Positions 57,819 to 64,000 of a stretch of DNA of 64,000 bases are shown piece after piece (position 1 is the first letter of the stretch; each line of letters begins with the position of its first letter). The notes under the pieces were generated by a model. The model was not told the origin of the DNA, did no database searches, and saw only the letters and a list, made by a program, of their open reading frames with translations. A program made the translations under genes and the position numbers. The DNA lies in assembly GCA_036320915.1 (NCBI GenBank), contig JAXBDG010000001.1:1550001-1614000 (forward strand). Direction: 5' to 3'. This DNA is from Linnemannia elongata (Eukaryota; Mortierellomycota; Mortierellomycetes; Mortierellales; Mortierellaceae).

Positions 57819-58267
57819 TACGTCGCTGCTGCAGTCGACTGCTTGATTCTTAGAGCGTTGTTATTGTGATCTGAGGGTGAATAATGAACGTCAATGGTAA
57901 TGAAGATGACTGGTATGTGTGTATGAGCAAGGTGTGATAAATGTATGTGGACAGGAGTATGTGTATGTGAGTGTGGGTGAGAGCAGGGTTTAACGATGGA
58001 CAGAGAGGGAAGAGAGGGAAGAGGGACGAGAGAGAGAGAAGAAAGGGAAGAGAGAGAGAGGGAGAGGCGGTAGAGGTGTTTACGTGAGGGGAGAGCGAGG
58101 AAAGAGACTAAGAGGAATAAAAGCAAAAAGGACTGCCTAACAACAGCAGGCAATTTTTGTCAGAGGTAAGATAGCGAATAATAAGAGAGAAGGAAGAGGG
58201 AAGAGGATGATGGAGAAGGAGAAGGAGAGGGAGGAGATGAACGATGAGGAGGGGGAGAATGAAGAGG

Positions 58268-58392
<125 letters not shown>

Positions 58393-59372
58393 AGGAAGAG
58401 CGAGGGTGGTGTTGTTGATATGTTCGAAAAGGATAATGATGTGGACAGTGGGTGGAGAGAGTGAGAAAGAGAGTGAAAGTGAGTGAGCAAGGGACAATGT
58501 CAGTGACCCTGACTGGAAACAGAAAAGGGGTCGAGTCGAACCAAGGAGGGTCAGGGCCAAAGCAGCATCAACCATCAGCAGCAAGAACAACAGCAGCAAC
58601 AACAACAAGGCAACAACAACCACAATAATAGTGGACGATTGAAGAGCAATGGCCCCTTTTTTTGCATTTTCTTTTTCTTTTCTTTACTGAGATGTCAGTG
58701 ATCGGCGATCTCTCTTTTTTTGTTTTGTTGACAGAAATAAGCTTTCTGGTTTTGGCGCTTGCTCGATTGTCGCATATCTGTTTTTTATCCTCTTCTTTCT
58801 CCTTATTTACTTTGATTCTGATTCGCAATTGCACAGTTCTCCTTCCCCTCGGAGGAGTCAAGTCCATAGGCGCGGCTGCGGTACCGACCATTTCTTTCTT
58901 TCCCCTCTTCCCTCTTCCTTTCCTTTCTTCTGTCCTTCTTGCCTTTGTTCGCCAACATGTCTTGTAAATCAGCAAAACATGTGGTGTGCCGAAAAAGAAA
59001 CGACAGTCAACCATTTGCCACCAAATTTGACTCTTGGATAGCAAGGTACATGTTCGCCAGACATGCAGCATTGGTAGTTTGACGCTCACGAGGCGGATGA
59101 GCATGAGTCGACTGATTACATTCCTATCCCTTTCCTAGATTTCCTACTGTTTCCTAGCCCTTGCACACCTTAGTTTAGGACTAGTCCAGCCCAGTCCATT
59201 GCAGTCCACCACGATTGAAAAAAACAACAGCGATCGGTCGTGTCAAATAAAATATGTCAACAAAAATGAAGGAGAGCACGCAGCGGCGAGAGTCAGGTTC
59301 AGCCTCAGCCCAAACAGCCAAGGGTAAATAGAGAATGTGGTTGTTGTGAACAGGAGGCAACCAATGGACATC

Positions 59373-59373
<1 letters not shown>

Positions 59374-59412
<39 letters not shown>
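59374..59412. repeat. A39 homopolymer
   Basis: Longest homopolymer in the window, 39 A, in the promoter region of the kinase-ankyrin gene. Confidence 0.9.
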
Positions 59413-59416
<4 letters not shown>

Positions 59417-59710
59417 GTGAGTGGTGGTGGGTGACTGAGCATTTGAATTTTCTCTCTTTCTCTCTTTCTCTCTTTCTCTCCTTTCTTTCTCTCGCTCCCT
59501 TGTCTCCCCTTCTTCTCTTCTTTGCCCTTTCTTCTCTTCCTCTACCTTCCCCTTCTCTTCCTCCTTTCTTTCCTTCTCTCACCCTCCTCGTCTTTATACC
59601 CTCCCCTGCCCTGGCTACCTCAGCTCCACTCCACTCTACTTCTCTTAACTCGACTCACACTCACACGAAACCATCACGACCTCTCATACAACCAAGAGTT
59701 GAACGCACTA

Positions 59711-62700
59711 ATGTCGAATGAACAGCAGAACACACTCAACAGAAGACCCTCAATACACTCCTCTTCCGCAAGGAACCGCCTCTCCCGCCAATTCTCTACC
59801 CTCGAGATCGAAGTCGAGTACATCAGCACAAACCAGCAGACCCAATCTCTAACAACCGAATCACCTGCCCAACCTCGCAACAGTCTCCATGCTCGCGACT
59901 CTTCTCATCCCGACCTCAACAGAGTTATCGAAGAGGAAGAGGAGGAAGAGGGACAAGAAGAAGGGAGCAACACCACAACTCCCAAAGCCGACAATGACAC
60001 GGAGACAGGCGCAGGAGTTGGCGTTGGATCCTACTCTCCCAATGCCCGCCTCCCCTCCCGCCAATATCCTGCTACCATGCCTCGCCCCCGCACCTTTCGC
60101 CCCTCTTCACAACTCTACTTTCAGCAACAACAACAACAGCAACCATGGCTACCACACCACCTCTCGGATCCATCAGCAAGGCATGAGTCTATCTCTCGTC
60201 GCTCCACCCCTTCCAGTCATTCAAGTCGTTATGGCACGAGCGGTTCTGGTCATGTCGGAGGACACAGTGTCCACACCTCCGTTTCACACAGCGAGTACAT
60301 TCAGTCGTCGCAAATACTTCACGACGAAACGCCTGCGTTGTCCTCATCAGGTTCTCAGACGGATGAGGACGACGATGAGGTTCATTCGCCGGTGGAATGC
60401 CTCGATGTGCTGGACGACGATGGCGAGGATGGCGTTGAAGGAGAGGAAGGTCGCGCTCCTGCTGGCAGACAAAGCGAGGGTGAGGGTGGACATAGGCCCA
60501 TACCATCACGCATTGACCATCGTCCTCTAGAGTTCGAAACGGAGACACCAGAGGTCCTCAAACGAGAACGAACCCGTATTCTGGAGCGGACTGTTGTCAA
60601 CAGCTACCGCCAGATCGACTTTGCCGACATTTCCAAGATCCAGCGGCTGAAGCGAGGTGGATACGGCGAGATCCACACTGCTGAATGGTCTCGCCTCTCT
60701 GTTGTCCTCAAGCGGTCTCTGCCCGACAATGCCAAAGGAGCGGAGGAATTCGAACACGAGGTAAGCTGTCATGTCCATGATCTTGCTCTTTTCTACCTCG
60801 TCTCGTCGTCTTTGGCGTTCTTTCTCGCCAGCAAGCACCCCCTCCCTGTCCTTCCTTCCATCAATTACTATTTCGCCCCCGCACGCATACACACACATAC
60901 ACAATTGCAATAATAACAGCAACAGCGATAAGCACACACACACACACACACACACCTATCCGTAGGTTTGTACTGGTTGGGAAGTGAGCATGGACAGACG
61001 GTGCGATTATTAATAGACAAGGGACAAAAGAGAAACGACCATCACAAAATAATTGCCGTCCCCCTTCTGACCTTCTTCTTGGCTAATTGCATCATGCATT
61101 TCTATGTAGTTGGAAATTCTGAAGCGGGTTCACGACTATGACTTTATTGTACCCTTTTACGGAGTTACCATCGATCCAGTCGACAATGTCCGGTGTATTG
61201 TCATGAAGCATTGCACGCTCGGCAACCTGGTCACTTTTCTGGAAAACAACCACGATAGCCTGACCTGGTCTGAACGCTACCGCATCTCGATCGAGATCAC
61301 CAAGGGACTCGAGTTCTTGCACAAGTCAGGATTCCACCACCGCGATCTCCACAGTGGCAACATCCTTCTTGACGACAAAAAGACTGCCATGATCTGTGAC
61401 TTTGGGCTGAGTCGGGAGTCGAACAAGGGACAGACAAGTGACCTCGGAGCAACCGTCGGTGTGGCACCTTTCCTGGCGCCAGAGAGGTTTCCCCTTAGGA
61501 GACCTGTGTACACAGCCTCCTGCGATATTTACAGTTTAGGCGTCATCTTTTGGCACATCTCTTCGGGAAAAATTCCGTTTGTGAAGCGGTTACGGGACCC
61601 ACAGCTTCTTCAGGAATTGAGAGACGGACACCGCGAACAGCTGGTTGAGGGCACGCCGTGGGAGTTCCAAGAGTTGATTGTCAAATGCTGGGACAAGGAA
61701 CCAACACAGCGACTTCAGATTGATGTCGTTATCGGAGTCTTGCAGACCCTGATCGCTAAGCCAGCTGTACCTCTGCCACATCACCCACGAGGCTTTGTTG
61801 TCCCTAGCGACAGCAACTCTGCCGCTTTGCCCGTCCCTCCAGAGCTGGATGCACGCATGGCGAGTCTGGAGAGAGCTTCCAGTACACTCAACAGGATGGT
61901 CTTTGATATCCAGGATCCCATGATGAAGGACACCGTGAACTTTATTGAGCGTACGTTCTTTTGAACGCTTGTAGTCGTTATTATTGATTTTGTATGTATG
62001 CATGCTTTCTTAGGCACCGAAACCAGGTGGGGTAGAGTACTAATCAAAATTATCACTTGCATTTATTTATGGTTTATAGATTCACGAGAAGCATTCAGGA
62101 ATCGAGTACAACCAGGACGACCTTACTCACCATCCAACCCACCCAAAACACCTATCTATCTCTGTCCACTTGTCGGAGACCTGACAGGATTCCAGTATTA
62201 TCTCTCACGGAGCGGACCGGATCACAATCCCATCAACGAATCCAGCCCGCAGACCGGCGACACAGCACTTCACCTGGCCTGTCTCTTTTTGGAATCGCCT
62301 TTGGCGACGATAAAGGTGCTTGTCGAACTGGGCGCGGATATCAATCTGGAAAACTTGCAGGGCTATACACCCGTGACTATCCTTGTCTCCTCCAATACCC
62401 AGCACTGCTATGAGGCGCTCAAGTTCTTTGTCATGCGTGGGGCACGCATCCCAGCTTATATCCGCAACCCTATCACTCCCCTCAACAGTGCGCAACTCTA
62501 TGCGCTCCATGTTGTGAATGAGTCTCGGCAGACTCCTTATCAGGATATTAATAACCCGGTGATGTCGCAGGCGCAGCAGCAGCAACAGCTATTATTACAG
62601 CAACAACAGCAGCAGCAGCAGCAGGACAACCGCCGATTCTCGCGCCAGAAGCTGTCGTACCAGAACCAGAATGTATACCAGGAGCGAGGAGGACGAAGAG

Positions 62701-63578
62701 TTGACCGAATGATTGCTCAGGGACGTCCGCTGATCCATGTTGTGGCGGCAATGCAGGAGGATTACTGGATCTTGGACTGTCTTTGTGAAGCGGGGCTGGA
62801 TCCAGCCATGTCGTTTGGAGGTGAGACGGCATTGGTGGCGGCAGCGGCGCATTTGAGGATCAAGAACGTCGAGTGGCTGCTTAACCATGATCTGGACGTT
62901 AGTTCAGAGGCCGGAGTGCAGCGCGCTATCCGGGTTGTCAAACTCTTGCATCAGTCGGGTTCAGCTGGTCGAGGAGGAGGAGGTCATGGACGGTCTGTCA
63001 GTGCCTCGGCTGCGGCAGTATTGGGCGGTGATGGTGGTCGAGGTTCGACTGACTATCATCTTCCGTACAGTTCTGCGTCCAAGGAGTATCTGGAGAACAT
63101 TAGTGATCTGGGCAAGTACAGTTGGGCAGGTGTCGCGTATGGAGAGGCGGACCGGATCAGCAAGGATATGGTCAAGCCTGTACTCAGTCTATTGGAACAG
63201 TGGACTGGCAATCGTCGTATCGAGAACCGGAAGGAGGTTGCTACAAAGTTGAAGGTCATGTACGGAGCCACCATGGACCCATTTGCTGAATCCCAGAGTG
63301 GAGCTCCTATGGCATCGTCTGTCTCGTTGGCCAGCACTAACAGTGCCAGCAGTGCTGGTAGTCAAGGACATCCGTACCCGTACCAGTTCCAACACCAGTA
63401 CCATCAGCAATACCAACAAGTACAGCAACCAGTACAGTCGCAGCCACAGCAACACCGGATGAGCATGCAGCAGTTCGCGTCTCCTGGTGGATCTTTGCGC
63501 GGATCGAAATCACTCCGCAAGAACCAACGGCATCTGATTGACCAGGCTTTGAGCGAGCGGCCAGGACGCTTTTGGTAG
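59711..63578 (+). CDS. Protein kinase fused to ankyrin repeats
   Basis: Three exons: 59711-60760, 61110-61950, 62080-63578; about 1,129 residues. Residues 1-300 are disordered with acidic and polyglutamine runs. The kinase domain (about 308-575) has a glycine loop LKRGGYGEIHTAEW, Lys 334 in VVLKRSL, HRDLHSGN with Asp 429, DFGLS with Asp 447, and LAPERF as the APE motif, so it looks active. HRDLHSGN and the short activation segment are tyrosine-kinase-like/TKL in style. Exon 3 adds ankyrin repeats: GDTALHLACLFLESPLATIK with LGADINLENLQGYTP (about 688-730), and later GRPLIHVVAAMQ with GGETALVAAAAHLRIKNVEW. A Gln-rich insert separates them, and the tail is Gln/Ser-rich. Intron 1 is 349 nt and holds a CA repeat. 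Partners are unknown. Confidence 0.88.
60935..60954. repeat. (CA)n microsatellite in kinase intron 1
   Basis: About ten CA dinucleotides within the first intron of the kinase-ankyrin gene. Confidence 0.85.
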
Positions 63579-63717
63579 ACACTCTGTCTCCACTCATCAT
63601 TGTTATTTACTCATTTACTATTCATTCATCCATTCATACCACATACCCATTCATACCACCATTGCATAGAAGAGAACATCGAGTAAAAAAGTGACGCGAA
63701 TTTATTTTTTTTTGGAT

Positions 63718-64000
63718 TTACATGACGCCTCCACCTCCAGCGCCTCCCATGACCAATTGGGTACCCTGTCGAAGACGTTCCAAAAGATCATCAATCTGTC
63801 GTTGACGTTGTCCCTTTTGGTTATTGGGACGGTCATGGCGCTCAGAAGGAGGTGAATTGTCATGAACCTTTGGTCCTTCAAAGAGAGTCTGCTGACCGAC
63901 AATTGTCAAGTCGTCATCGTCCAGACGCTTCCAGGTATCGACTCTGTCGCCATTTCTGAGGATCTCAAACACGCGCGATCGTCTGTAGATCGAACCCCGA
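63718..64000 (-). CDS. 3' end of an unrecognised gene (runs off right edge)
   Basis: The minus-strand frame is open from base 64000 to the stop at 63718-63720 (about 93 residues). It begins RGSIYRRSRVFEILRNGDRV and continues TWKRLDDDDLTIVGQQTLFEG. Then comes a charged Gln/Arg helix QRQRQIDDLLERLRQGTQLV and a glycine-rich end GGAGGGGVM. I cannot name it. The first half looks folded, the rest flexible. The start and any upstream exons lie outside the window. It is convergent with the kinase-ankyrin gene, 139 bp apart. Confidence 0.65.
   Translation of the reverse strand, partial: RGSIYRRSRVFEILRNGDRVDTWKRLDDDDLTIVGQQTLFEGPKVHDNSPPSERHDRPNNQKGQRQRQIDDLLERLRQGTQLVMGGAGGGGVM

Overview
The window is eukaryotic and fungal. 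Genes are split by short introns (about 60-220 nt, GTAAGT-like donors, CTAAC/CTAAT-like branch points, AG acceptors). Codons are GC-rich, intergenic DNA is AT-rich and pyrimidine-rich, and pure homopolymers reach 39 nt. The gene content (class-II DAHP synthase, arrestin-related adaptors, Zn2Cys6 and GATA factors, a DUF4050-like protein, a very large TnpB/Fanzor-like protein) fits an early-diverging filamentous fungus, most likely Mortierellomycotina. That placement is inference. Exon models were built by hand from splice signals and reading phase.

Left part (1-9.3 kb): the start of an F-box-like gene runs off the left edge. Next comes ATP16 (F1-ATPase delta, minus strand), divergent from a class-II DAHP synthase. 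Two tandem arrestin-like genes follow; the second carries a PPPY motif suited to Rsp5-type ubiquitin ligases.

Accessory region (about 8.9-17.1 kb): a divergent pair. On the minus strand is a coiled-coil/low-complexity protein with a tryptophan-rich motif. On the plus strand is a ten-exon gene for a protein of about 1,537 residues. Its C-terminus has a TnpB/Fanzor-like RuvC remnant, a CxxC...CxxxxC zinc ribbon and an RDxN motif. This pair is the most interesting candidate system in the window.

Middle (17.3-43.8 kb): a PX-BAR sorting nexin with a YNSG minisatellite, a polyglutamine-rich Zn2Cys6 factor, an alpha/beta-hydrolase with an HSQG elbow, an RS-rich protein, a beta-hydroxyacid-dehydrogenase-like protein ending in PPAY, a small secreted double-psi beta-barrel protein, an HMG-box factor, coronin, a tentative small membrane protein and an unrecognised 251-residue protein.

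Right part: 43.8-51.0 kb holds no gene I can support and is rich in homopolymers. Then come a DUF4050-like gene, a Lines-like gene, a GATA factor with an apparent one-base frame problem, a large protein kinase fused to ankyrin repeats, and the 3' end of another gene at the right edge. Most genes look like core chromosomal genes (energy, aromatic amino acids, trafficking, actin, transcription, signalling). The TnpB/Fanzor-like pair looks mobile-element-derived.
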